Source: JBBKWH01 sp041165345 (GTDB lineage Bacteria; Pseudomonadota; Gammaproteobacteria; Pseudomonadales; Moraxellaceae). From it: a DNA stretch of 25,130 bases. Positions 15,092 through 22,544 of this stretch are shown piece after piece (within the stretch, counting starts at the first letter, position 1; every line of letters starts with the position of its first letter). The position numbers and the translations under genes were made by a program. The stretch lies in assembly GCA_041165345.1 (NCBI GenBank), contig JBEANQ010000013.1, positions 1-25,130 of the forward strand, written 5' to 3'. The notes below the pieces were generated by a model. The model saw nothing but the letters and a program-made list of their open reading frames with translations, was not told the origin of the DNA and made no database searches.

Positions 15092-15580
15092 ATGCCCTCA
15101 TTTGATGTTGTCTCCGAACTGGAAATTTTTGAAGTCAATCACGCCGTCCAAAACACCCAAAAGGAAATCGCCACCCGCTTCGATTTTCGGGGCAGTGACG
15201 TTTCGATTGAACTGAACGAAAAAAACAAAGAAATCAAAATTACTGGCGAAAACGAGCTGCAAGTAGACAACGTCTATTTAATGCTCGAAAACCACATGCA
15301 CAAACGCAAAATTGACATTCAGGCGCTTGACCCACAAGACCCAAGTGCCTCGGGCAAGCATATTCACAAAGTGGTGAAACTCAAAGATGGCCTTGACTCG
15401 GATACCGCTAAAAAGATCAACAAAGCCATTAAAGAAAGTGGCATCAAAGCGCAGGCTTCCATTCAAGGCGACAAAATTCGTGTGACCGACAAAAAGCGTG
15501 ACACGCTGCAACAGGTCATGAGCTTTTTGAAAGAGCAGCAATTTGGTGTGCCGTTGCAATTTAACAACTTTAAAGACTGA
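15092..15580 (+). CDS. yajQ: YajQ-family nucleotide-binding protein
   Basis: 162 residues, starting MPSFDVVSELEIFEVNHAV at ATG 15092 with AAAGG eight bases upstream. Length and sequence (RFDFRGSDVSIELN, KIDIQALDPQDPS, VKLKDGLDSDTAKKINK, VTDKKRDTLQQVMSFLK) follow the family closely. It has two ferredoxin-like domains. Members bind nucleotides, and a Xanthomonas member binds cyclic di-GMP and acts with a transcription factor; whether this one does is unknown, though two diguanylate cyclases lie within 3 kb. A DUF4442 gene follows after 27 bp. Confidence 0.94.
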   Translation: MPSFDVVSELEIFEVNHAVQNTQKEIATRFDFRGSDVSIELNEKNKEIKITGENELQVDNVYLMLENHMHKRKIDIQALDPQDPSASGKHIHKVVKLKDGLDSDTAKKINKAIKESGIKAQASIQGDKIRVTDKKRDTLQQVMSFLKEQQFGVPLQFNNFKD

Positions 15581-15607
15581 CCCTCACCGGTCAGCACAGG
15601 AGCCAAC

Positions 15608-16105
15608 ATGAGTCAGCCTAACCGCTTAATGAAAGTTGTCAACGCCACAGCCCGTCTGCCCGCAGGCGTACGCACGACCCTGTTGTCGGTTGCTTTTGGA
15701 AAAATCGTTCCAATGGTGGCCACAGGTGGGATTCGCTACGACGTGGTCAGTACAGAGCAAGTGGTGTGTACCATCAAAAACCGCAAGCCCATGCAAAACC
15801 ATATCAACAGCTTACATGCTGTGGCGATGGCCTTGCTGGCCGAAACCGCCACCGGTTTTGTGGTTGGTGCAAACCTGCCAGACGACAAAATGCCGCTGAT
15901 CAAGTCGTTGCATTTGGACTATAAAAAGCTGGCAAAAGGTGACATGAAGGCCGTGGCAACCCTCACCGCCGAACAACGCCAGCGCATCATCAATGACCCG
16001 AAAGGCGAGGTATTAGTGCCTGTCGTCATCACTGATTCGACAGGAAACAGCCCCGTCGAAGCCCACATGTTGTGGGCTTGGGTGCCTAAAAAACGCACCG
16101 CTTAA
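15608..16105 (+). CDS. DUF4442 hotdog-fold protein (thioesterase-like)
   Basis: 165 residues from ATG 15608, with AGGAG seven bases upstream. The N-terminal half matches DUF4442 proteins: RYDVVSTEQVVCTIKNRKPMQNHINSLHAVAMALLAE, where the NH-N-LHA segment corresponds to the hotdog active-site helix of PaaI-like thioesterases. The substrate is unknown; acyl-CoA thioesterase activity is inference. Probably cotranscribed with yajQ. It is convergent with the first diguanylate cyclase, 31 bp between stops. Confidence 0.82.
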   Translation: MSQPNRLMKVVNATARLPAGVRTTLLSVAFGKIVPMVATGGIRYDVVSTEQVVCTIKNRKPMQNHINSLHAVAMALLAETATGFVVGANLPDDKMPLIKSLHLDYKKLAKGDMKAVATLTAEQRQRIINDPKGEVLVPVVITDSTGNSPVEAHMLWAWVPKKRTA

Positions 16106-16136
16106 CCAATAGCGGTCACACCCAGACCTATTGCAT

Positions 16137-17357
16137 TCAATGGGTCTTGGGTGGCAATGCGACTGAGGAATCTCCCGCACGGGTGACACGATGCGCACGG
16201 CGCGCACTCGGATGCGTGAGTTGTTGCGTTTCGAGCATACAACTGTGGTTGACCACCCGATTACGACCCTCTGTTTTGGCTGCATACAGCGCCTCATCGG
16301 CTTGACGCAATAAATCATCAACCTTGGCGTCAGGCCCACTCAACATACATGACACGCCAAAACTGCCCGTGACCACCACACGCTCGCCCATATCATTGAG
16401 TACGGTCGTCTGGCTTAAAATACGTCGGCATCGTTCAGCCACACTGCGTGCGGTATGACAAGTGACACCGTTGAGCACCACCAAAAACTCCTCGCCACCA
16501 AACCGTGCAATCAGGTCATCGGTACGTAAGCTGTTTTTAAGTGATTGCGCGGCCATTTTTAGCGCCCGATCACCAATTAAATGGCCGTGCTGATCGTTGA
16601 TCAGTTTAAAGTGATCCAAATCCAACAAGATCGCCGACACCGGATGCGGCTGTGGCTGCGACAACAACTGGGTCAGCAAATCATGCGCGGTGCGGCGATT
16701 GTACAACTCAGTCAGAGCATCGGTCTGACTCATGTGGTGAATACGCGCTTCTCGCTCACGCCATTGCAGCAAAAATTGATGCGCCACGGCCAAAATCATG
16801 ATGAGAAACGGAATCACAAAATAAACCTGACTCCAAAAATAGAACACCCCATAATCAGGTGATGAATTAATCAGTTGCTCATTAAACAATGGGGCATAAC
16901 GCAAATACCCCGCCACAGAGGCATAGGTAAGGCAACCCAAAAACACCCCACCACTGAGTACCGCAGCCAACACCACGCGGGGCGGCAACATTAAAATGCC
17001 AATCATGGGCGCACCGGCCAGCACCACACCCAACGACATGGCCAGTAGCCCACTGGCATAACCTGAAAAAACCATGGTAATCAAAAAAATAGACACCGCC
17101 CCCATACTAAGCGGCAGTTGCAAACGTTCACTTTTTCGATGCCGCACACATAAACAGAGCCAACTCACGGCCACCGTCAATGCACCTATGTAAATCCAAA
17201 ATACCTGCCAAATCATCTCGGCATTAACAAAATGTTGGTTAATCGGGTCACTGACATTATAAAGCCCCCAAGCAATATAGCTGAGGAGTTCAAAAATCAA
17301 GACAGCCATTAATAGTGCCGACGTCTCACTATATTTTAGCTCAAGCAAATTTCGCAT
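16137..17357 (-). CDS. Membrane diguanylate cyclase A (GGDEF)
   Basis: 406 residues if started at ATG 17357, chosen because MRNLLELKYSETSALLM aligns with the start of the neighbouring paralog; ATG 17381 adds eight residues. About six hydrophobic segments make up the first ~210 residues, followed by a GGDEF domain (LDLDHFKLINDQHGH, then ARFGGEEFLVVL). The intact GGEEF predicts synthesis of c-di-GMP from two GTP. RTDD five residues before GGEEF is a textbook RxxD inhibitory site. A basic tail of about 50 residues ends the protein. Confidence 0.9.
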   Translation of the reverse strand: MRNLLELKYSETSALLMAVLIFELLSYIAWGLYNVSDPINQHFVNAEMIWQVFWIYIGALTVAVSWLCLCVRHRKSERLQLPLSMGAVSIFLITMVFSGYASGLLAMSLGVVLAGAPMIGILMLPPRVVLAAVLSGGVFLGCLTYASVAGYLRYAPLFNEQLINSSPDYGVFYFWSQVYFVIPFLIMILAVAHQFLLQWREREARIHHMSQTDALTELYNRRTAHDLLTQLLSQPQPHPVSAILLDLDHFKLINDQHGHLIGDRALKMAAQSLKNSLRTDDLIARFGGEEFLVVLNGVTCHTARSVAERCRRILSQTTVLNDMGERVVVTGSFGVSCMLSGPDAKVDDLLRQADEALYAAKTEGRNRVVNHSCMLETQQLTHPSARRAHRVTRAGDSSVALPPKTH

Positions 17358-17495
17358 TCTTGCGATCCATATTGTGATCATTGAGGAACAACACCGGCAT
17401 GCACACTAGGGCTACCCCTAGCTATCGTGAATACGCCCGCAAGCATACCCACTGAAACAGCATTTGTGTCAATTGCTGATCTCGCCCATCGTTGG

Positions 17496-18662
17496 TCATT
17501 TCAGCAATGACACCAAGGTCGTACTGTTTTTTGAAACATCTGAAACTGCCGACGTGACCACCACTTGATTACGTCCCTGTTTCTTTGCCACATACAGCGC
17601 CTCATCCGCATGCTGCAACACTTCATCAATCGCTTGTCCTGCATGACTTACGCCTGCCACCCCAAAACTTGCAGTAATTGGCACAGCTCCTGATGCGCTA
17701 TACAAGGTCATTTGCTCAATTTGAATACGGCAACGCTCGGCAAGCTTGGCACCGGCCTCCACATCTGCGCCATGAAAAATGAGAATAAACTCTTCGCCAC
17801 CAAAGCGAGCCACCACATCCTGTCCTCGTAGATGTTCTCTTAATGTATTGGCGGTCAGTCGTAACGCATCATCACCAATCAAATGCCCATGCTGATCATT
17901 AATCTGCTTAAAGTGATCTAAATCTAACAATGCCACCGTAACGGGCTGATGATCCACCCGTCGAATCGACTCTCCTAAATATTGATGCGCGAAGCGGCGG
18001 TTATAGACCCCTGTGAGTGCATCGGTTTGGCTCATGTATCGTACATGAGACTCTCGAGCACGCCATTGAGTCAAAAACAAATGGGTCGCTGCAATAATAA
18101 TGACCAAAAAAGGAACCACAAAACAGAGCTGACTACAAAAATAGAAAAGACCATAATCTGCTGATTCTCCTAATATTTGCTGCTTAAATAAAGGTGCATA
18201 AACAATCTCACCAATCATCGAAAAATAACACAATGAACCCAAACCAACTGCTGCCAGTAACGTGGCACCTAAGACCAAATGGGCAGGTAAAATCATAATA
18301 CCGATCATGGGTGCTGCAGCCATGACCACTCCCAAAGACATCGCCAACAAACCACTGACAAACCCTGCAAAGCTCATCACCACCACATAAATCAGCAATG
18401 CCCCAATCACCAAAATGGATTGCCGTGATGCATGCATGCGCCAATGTAGACACAATGCTGCCCATGCCAATGCCATTAAAATGGATAAGCCATACACGCC
18501 AAAAATTTGATTCAGCACATCAAGATTAATAAAAATAGCAAATTCAGGTATTTGTCGACATACAACACCCCAACTGATAAAACAGATCAGTTGAAAAATC
18601 ATGATACCCATTAAGATCGCAGACGTTTCCGCTTGTCTGAGCTCCACAAAATTACGACGCAT
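17496..18662 (-). CDS. Membrane diguanylate cyclase B (GGDEF), paralog of the adjacent gene
   Basis: 388 residues from ATG 18662 (MRRNFVELRQAETSAILM); an upstream in-frame start at 18731 would add 23 residues, but AAGGA sits ten bases before 18662. Same layout as its neighbour: six hydrophobic segments, then LDLDHFKQINDQHGH and ARFGGEEFILIF, with the inhibitory site RGQD. The two proteins align along their whole length, including the membrane part (SGLLAMSLGVV, APMIGIMILP), so they arose by tandem duplication. Predicted active c-di-GMP synthase. The membrane domain resembles MASE-type sensors; its signal is unknown. Confidence 0.9.
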   Translation of the reverse strand: MRRNFVELRQAETSAILMGIMIFQLICFISWGVVCRQIPEFAIFINLDVLNQIFGVYGLSILMALAWAALCLHWRMHASRQSILVIGALLIYVVVMSFAGFVSGLLAMSLGVVMAAAPMIGIMILPAHLVLGATLLAAVGLGSLCYFSMIGEIVYAPLFKQQILGESADYGLFYFCSQLCFVVPFLVIIIAATHLFLTQWRARESHVRYMSQTDALTGVYNRRFAHQYLGESIRRVDHQPVTVALLDLDHFKQINDQHGHLIGDDALRLTANTLREHLRGQDVVARFGGEEFILIFHGADVEAGAKLAERCRIQIEQMTLYSASGAVPITASFGVAGVSHAGQAIDEVLQHADEALYVAKKQGRNQVVVTSAVSDVSKNSTTLVSLLK

Positions 18663-18852
18663 ATGGGTGCATTCCTTGCCCAAATGATCAATCACCCCTA
18701 TCACACGGAGCGAGTCTGATGCCATCAGCATCGTTCACTGTTGATCCCTCTTGATCAAAGACTAACGGATTCACACCATCAATCAACACAGCACACACAT
18801 TATCAGACTAAGCAAGAATGAACGGTTATTCAATATTCTATGAGATCTCAAC

Positions 18853-18874
18853 ACACCGGCTCAAAGGCCGGTGT
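18853..18874. terminator. Hairpin between trxC and diguanylate cyclase B
   Basis: ACACCGGC (18853-18860) and GCCGGTGT (18867-18874) form a perfect 8-bp GC-rich stem with a 6-nt loop. TTTT follows on the plus strand, but the only gene ending here is trxC on the minus strand, where the T run is poor. Probably the trxC transcript end. Confidence 0.5.
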
Positions 18875-18907
18875 TTTGGGTACAGCATGAGGCAAAACCG
18901 CCCCACC

Positions 18908-19327
18908 CTATAGATACGGTTTTAGCCATGCCAATAGTTGTGCCGAGCGCATCGCACCCGCGACACGGGCGATTTCTTGGCCTTGTTTAAACAAGATCAG
19001 CGTCGGAATACTCCGAATCGCATAGTGACCACTAACTTGCGGTGCTTGCTCGGTGTTGACTTTAACAAAGCGCACCAGCGGTTGATCGCTCGCCGCTTGG
19101 GCAAACTGGGGAGCCATGCTTTGACAAGGCCCACACCACTCTGCCCAAAAATCGACCAGCACCAAGGCTTCGGTGTGTTGCACATAATGCGCAAAATTTT
19201 GGTCATTCAAGGCGATTGGATGGGTTGGAAACAATCCAGACTGACAGCGGCCACATACCGGCTGCTGGCTCACGCGATCATCAGGCACACGGTTTTTGGT
19301 TAAACATTGTGGACACACGACTAACAT
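18908..19327 (-). CDS. trxC: Thioredoxin 2 (TrxC)
   Basis: 139 residues from ATG 19327; GGAGG lies five bases upstream and an in-frame GTG one codon earlier is less likely. The N-terminal zinc-binding module has Cys5-x2-Cys8 and Cys25-x2-Cys28, which separates TrxC from TrxA. The thioredoxin domain has the redox motif Trp-Cys65-Gly-Pro-Cys68 and the cis-Pro loop RSIPTLILF. It reduces protein disulfides in the cytoplasm, typically under oxidative stress. It starts 26 bp after the alpha/beta hydrolase stop on the same strand. Confidence 0.95.
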   Translation of the reverse strand: MLVVCPQCLTKNRVPDDRVSQQPVCGRCQSGLFPTHPIALNDQNFAHYVQHTEALVLVDFWAEWCGPCQSMAPQFAQAASDQPLVRFVKVNTEQAPQVSGHYAIRSIPTLILFKQGQEIARVAGAMRSAQLLAWLKPYL

Positions 19328-19353
19328 CACACCCTCCCATCAGTCGACTAGCG

Positions 19354-20238
19354 TTAGGCCAATTGGGTCTTTAAAAACGCCAATTGAGTTTTGATGTTTT
19401 CGTTAAACCATGCACCATGATACGGGTCAAAATGCCCCATCGGCCATTCTACGTATTGCACCTGTTTGATTTTGTGGGCGGCAATACGGGTGGCTTCAAT
19501 CGGGATCAATGAGTCTTCCACGGCGGCGATCACCAGCGCGGGGCATTTGATTTTGCCGGTTTCTTTGATTGGGCGGTACTGACTGGTGGTGATTAAAATC
19601 CGTGCAGGCACTAACCCCGCCCACGTTGACCCCGCCTGAATCATGCCCATAAAACCGCTGTAGCAGTCGGGCGCTGCCAAACACCGCACGCCACTGGTGC
19701 CAACCACTGGCACGCGAATCGGGGCGCGACCTAGCTTAGAGCCAGCCAAATCTTTGGCAGCCAGCAGCATGGCCTGCGGCAACAGATGCTTGGGATACAA
19801 CAACGCACTGGCAAGACCATCAACATGCGGCACTTGTGCCATGACCGCCCGAATGCCTTTTTCACGCGCGGCGGTGACCAACACATGGCCGCCACTAAAC
19901 GACGTGCCCCACAGCACAATTTTTTTGACATCAATATCTTTGCGTTTTTTGACTTGGTTGAGCACCGCCCGCCAGTCTTCAAGGTGATGACTCGGCGAGA
20001 CCAGCTCACGCGGCTTACCGGTTGAGCCACCAAAGCCACGATAATCAAACAGCACCACGGCATAACCCGCCGTGGCAAAGGCTTCTGCAAATGCAGGCAG
20101 GCCAAATTTACGTTCTGCGGCAAAGCCATGCGCCATAATAATGACTGGTGGCTTGCGACCTTTGTTGGGGCGATAAAAATCAGCGCCCAGCGTATCGTCT
20201 TGGCTGTTGAGGATGAGCGGTTCAACGGTGTAATTCAT
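19354..20238 (-). CDS. Alpha/beta hydrolase
   Basis: 294 residues from ATG 20238. Family features: oxyanion-hole region IIMAHGFAAERKFG, FDYRGFGGSTG, the nucleophile elbow WGTSFSGG with Ser113, a likely acid in AAVEDSLIP and the catalytic His in PMGHFDPYHG. There is no signal peptide, so it acts in the cytoplasm. Related proteins are annotated as X-Pro dipeptidyl-peptidase-like or serine aminopeptidase-like hydrolases, but the substrate is not predictable. It lies 97 bp downstream of the persulfide dioxygenase gene and just upstream of trxC. Confidence 0.85.
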   Translation of the reverse strand: MNYTVEPLILNSQDDTLGADFYRPNKGRKPPVIIMAHGFAAERKFGLPAFAEAFATAGYAVVLFDYRGFGGSTGKPRELVSPSHHLEDWRAVLNQVKKRKDIDVKKIVLWGTSFSGGHVLVTAAREKGIRAVMAQVPHVDGLASALLYPKHLLPQAMLLAAKDLAGSKLGRAPIRVPVVGTSGVRCLAAPDCYSGFMGMIQAGSTWAGLVPARILITTSQYRPIKETGKIKCPALVIAAVEDSLIPIEATRIAAHKIKQVQYVEWPMGHFDPYHGAWFNENIKTQLAFLKTQLA

Positions 20239-20335
20239 GGTGGTTGCCTGCCTGAGTCAGCCTATTTTGACCAAATCATGCCAGAAAATTGCGACAGTCA
20301 GGGTGGTTTTTGTGCCGCTAGGGTCAGCAGCTCGG

Positions 20336-21205
20336 TCAGCCGCCCAACACATTTAAGGGAAGACGCAGGTAAGCCAAGCCGTTTGTTTGTGTAGTCGGCA
20401 ATTGTCCGGCACAAATATTGACCTGAATAGACGGCCACATCAGCCGAGGTACGGCCAATGTGGCATCACGCTGGTTACGACAAGCGACAAAGTCATCTTC
20501 GTTTACACCGTCATGCACATGAATGTTCAATGCTTTTTGTTCACCCACCGTGCTATAGACCTGATGCGGCCGCCCGTGTGGCGGGTAGTCATGACACACA
20601 AACAAGCGGGTGTGTTCGGGCAATTGTAGCAAGCGCTGAATCGAGCGATACAAGGTGCGCGCATCTCCAGCCGGAAAATCACAGCGTGCCGTGCCAACAT
20701 CGGGCATAAACAGGGTATCACCAACAAAGACTGCATCATCAATCTGATAGGCCATGTCTGCAGGGGTATGACCGGCCACATGTAAGGCAGTGGCCGTCAA
20801 TGTGCCAATCGCAAAGGTGTCTTGGTCGGCAAACAGGTGATCAAACTGACCGCCATCAGCGACAAAGTCATCGCCCAAGTTCAACAAGGGCTTAAACGCT
20901 GCTTGAACCTGTGTAATGGCCTGCCCCATGGCTATTTTTCCGCCTAAGGTGCGCTTTAAGTACATGGCCGCAGACAGGTGGTCGGCATGGGCATGGGTTT
21001 CTAAAATCCACTCGACGCGTAAGTGTTGCGCATGAACATACGCCACGATGCGGTCTGCCGAGACGGTCGATGTCCGCCCTGCTGCACCATCAAAGTCCAA
21101 CACCGCATCAATAATCGCACAGGCTGTGCCTGCACCCGCATGCACCACATGGGTAAAGGTTTCGGTTTGAGGGTCTAAAAACGACTCGATGTGTAACGCT
21201 GACAT
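20336..21205 (-). CDS. blh: MBL-fold persulfide dioxygenase (ETHE1/Blh C-terminal type)
   Basis: 289 residues from ATG 21205, with GGAG seven bases upstream. Metal ligands: THAHADHLSAA (His71, His73, Asp75, His76), VAGHTPADMAY, VGDTLFMPDVGTARCDFP and FVCHDYPPHGRP. This matches ETHE1-like enzymes and the catalytic half of Blh, which oxidise glutathione persulfide to sulfite with a single iron. In Xylella and Agrobacterium Blh also has an N-terminal DUF442 domain; here that domain is a separate gene (24286). It is divergent from bigR, and their promoters overlap in a palindromic region, so derepression by sulfide or persulfide is expected. Confidence 0.88.
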   Translation of the reverse strand: MSALHIESFLDPQTETFTHVVHAGAGTACAIIDAVLDFDGAAGRTSTVSADRIVAYVHAQHLRVEWILETHAHADHLSAAMYLKRTLGGKIAMGQAITQVQAAFKPLLNLGDDFVADGGQFDHLFADQDTFAIGTLTATALHVAGHTPADMAYQIDDAVFVGDTLFMPDVGTARCDFPAGDARTLYRSIQRLLQLPEHTRLFVCHDYPPHGRPHQVYSTVGEQKALNIHVHDGVNEDDFVACRNQRDATLAVPRLMWPSIQVNICAGQLPTTQTNGLAYLRLPLNVLGG

Positions 21206-21254
21206 GACCTAACTCCAGTAGGCATTGAGCGCCAATAAGCCACGCACGCCCAAA

Positions 21255-21305
21255 CAATATATATTTTTTTATAATATTGACTCATATATTGTCAAGCCTT
21301 AAAGT
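21255..21305. promoter_or_regulatory. BigR-type operator with overlapping divergent promoters
   Basis: AT-rich segment with arms CAATATAT (21255-21262) and ATATATTG (21284-21291), plus a third half-site ATATTG (21274-21279). Minus strand, toward blh: TTGACA (21295-21290), 16-bp spacer, TATAAA (21273-21268). Plus strand, toward bigR: TTGACT (21277-21282), 17-bp spacer, TAAAGT (21300-21305). Both promoters lie on the half-sites, so one bound repressor would silence both directions. Confidence 0.7.
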
Positions 21306-21344
21306 GCCAAGCATGCCCCCTGTGATGGGCTGGAGGTTGCCGCA

Positions 21345-21680
21345 ATGACCGCTGTTTCTGCTTTACCCGCCGCACCCGATTGGGCCTTGATGCAACAGGC
21401 CGCCGGACGTGCCAGTCAATTGCTCAAGGCGCTGTCTCACCCTGACCGCTTGTTGCTGCTGTGCCAATTGTCTCAGGGAGAATACTGCGTCAATGAGCTT
21501 GAACAGTTGGTTGGATTAGGCCAGCCCAGCTTGTCGCAACAGTTGGGTGTATTGCGCCAAGAAGGATTGGTCAGTACCCGTCGCGCAGGCAAACACATGT
21601 ACTACCGCATCAACAGTGACGACGCGTTGGCGGTGTTGCAATTGCTGTATACGCGCTTTTGCCCCACGGAGCCGTCATGA
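21345..21680 (+). CDS. bigR: ArsR-family sulfide/persulfide-responsive repressor BigR
   Basis: 111 residues from ATG 21345, with GGAGG eight bases upstream. Winged helix: ALSHPDRLLLLCQL, VNELEQLVGLGQPSLSQQLGVLRQEGLV, then the wing RRAGKHMYYRI. Cys40 and Cys106 (in LLLLCQL and YTRFCP) occupy the positions of the two BigR cysteines that form a disulfide or polysulfide link and release DNA. Cys48 is an additional cysteine. It is the first gene of a plus-strand operon, overlaps the next gene by ATGA, and presumably binds the palindromic region upstream. Confidence 0.9.
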   Translation: MTAVSALPAAPDWALMQQAAGRASQLLKALSHPDRLLLLCQLSQGEYCVNELEQLVGLGQPSLSQQLGVLRQEGLVSTRRAGKHMYYRINSDDALAVLQLLYTRFCPTEPS

Positions 21681-22120
21681 TGATTCACATGGATTGGGTG
21701 GCCTTTAGTCCGTGGCAGGCACTGATGGGGGGCGGGCTGATTGGCCTTGCCACCACGCTGTTGTTGTTGGGGATGGGCCGGATTGCTGGGGTGAGTGGCA
21801 TTGTTGGTGGGTTATTCATGCCACAAGGCTGGCGGCACGCATGGCGCTGGTGGTTTGTGGTGGGGTTAATGGCCGCCCTCCCGCTGTATCGTCTGGTTGC
21901 AGACGTGCCTGCCATTGAAGTGAGCAATCAACCGGCGCTGCTGATCACGGCTGGACTATTGGTGGGTGTGGGCACGCGTTATGCCGCAGGCTGTACCAGT
22001 GGACATGGCATTTGTGGTCTATCACGCGGGTCTGTGCGCTCGGTGGTGGCGACTGTGACCTTTATGTTGGCTGGCTTTGTCACGGTCTGGATCAGCCGTC
22101 ATGTGTGGCAAGGGGGATAA
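21677..22120 (+). CDS. YeeE/YedE-family sulfur transport subunit, first half (PmpA-like)
   Basis: 147 residues from ATG 21677, which overlaps the bigR stop (ATGA); ATG 21680 and 21689 are alternatives. Four hydrophobic segments. The hallmark GCTSGHGICGLSRGS contains the conserved cysteines thought to pass sulfur species in this family; YeeE takes up thiosulfate. Paired half-size proteins of this type (PmpA/PmpB) occur in BigR operons. The next gene follows after three bases, so the two probably form one channel. The exact sulfur substrate is not known. Confidence 0.86.
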   Translation: MMIHMDWVAFSPWQALMGGGLIGLATTLLLLGMGRIAGVSGIVGGLFMPQGWRHAWRWWFVVGLMAALPLYRLVADVPAIEVSNQPALLITAGLLVGVGTRYAAGCTSGHGICGLSRGSVRSVVATVTFMLAGFVTVWISRHVWQGG

Positions 22121-22123
22121 GAC

Positions 22124-22543
22124 ATGCGTGCAATCTTGACGTTGATGGCGGGGCTGCTGTTTGGCTTGGGCTTGATTGTGGCAAACATGATCAACCCACA
22201 AAAAGTATTGGGTTTTTTAGACCTCATGGGTGCATGGGATCCGTCTTTGGCGTTGGTCATGCTGGGGGCGCTTGCGGTGGGCGTTCCCGTGTTTGCATGG
22301 GCCACGCACACGCCACACAGTTGGTGCGGAACGGCGATTGAATGGCCGCAAAACACCCAGATTACCCGACGCTTGGTGTTGGGCAGTGTCGCTTTTGGGG
22401 CGGGCTGGGGCTTGGTTGGCTTATGCCCTGCACCCGCATTGGTCGCCGCCATGACGGGTCATCCCAGTGTCTTGATTTTTGTGGCCGCAATGCTGGCTGG
22501 ATTTGGCCTGTTTGCCCTGCTTGACCGACCCAAGGCCCGCTAA
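22124..22543 (+). CDS. YeeE/YedE-type (DUF6691) sulfur transport subunit, second half (PmpB-like)
   Basis: 139 residues. Membrane protein with about four hydrophobic segments; family marks are GLLFGLGLIVANMINPQKVLGFLDL near the N-terminus and GLVGLCPAPALVA, with its conserved Cys, in the second half. It starts three bases after the first subunit and ends one base before the SulP gene, so all three are tightly coupled. Read as partner of the preceding subunit in moving a reduced sulfur compound across the inner membrane. Confidence 0.85.
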   Translation: MRAILTLMAGLLFGLGLIVANMINPQKVLGFLDLMGAWDPSLALVMLGALAVGVPVFAWATHTPHSWCGTAIEWPQNTQITRRLVLGSVAFGAGWGLVGLCPAPALVAAMTGHPSVLIFVAAMLAGFGLFALLDRPKAR

Positions 22544-22544
22544 C

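Noticed and set aside
16117..16149. Hairpin between the DUF4442 gene and diguanylate cyclase A
   Set aside because: The stem needs a bulge, has no T run and extends into the cyclase stop region; too weak to call.
19731..20225. 164-codon antisense-frame protein within the alpha/beta hydrolase gene
   Set aside because: Out-of-frame shadow, Cys/Arg/Trp-rich, while the hydrolase frame has all catalytic motifs.
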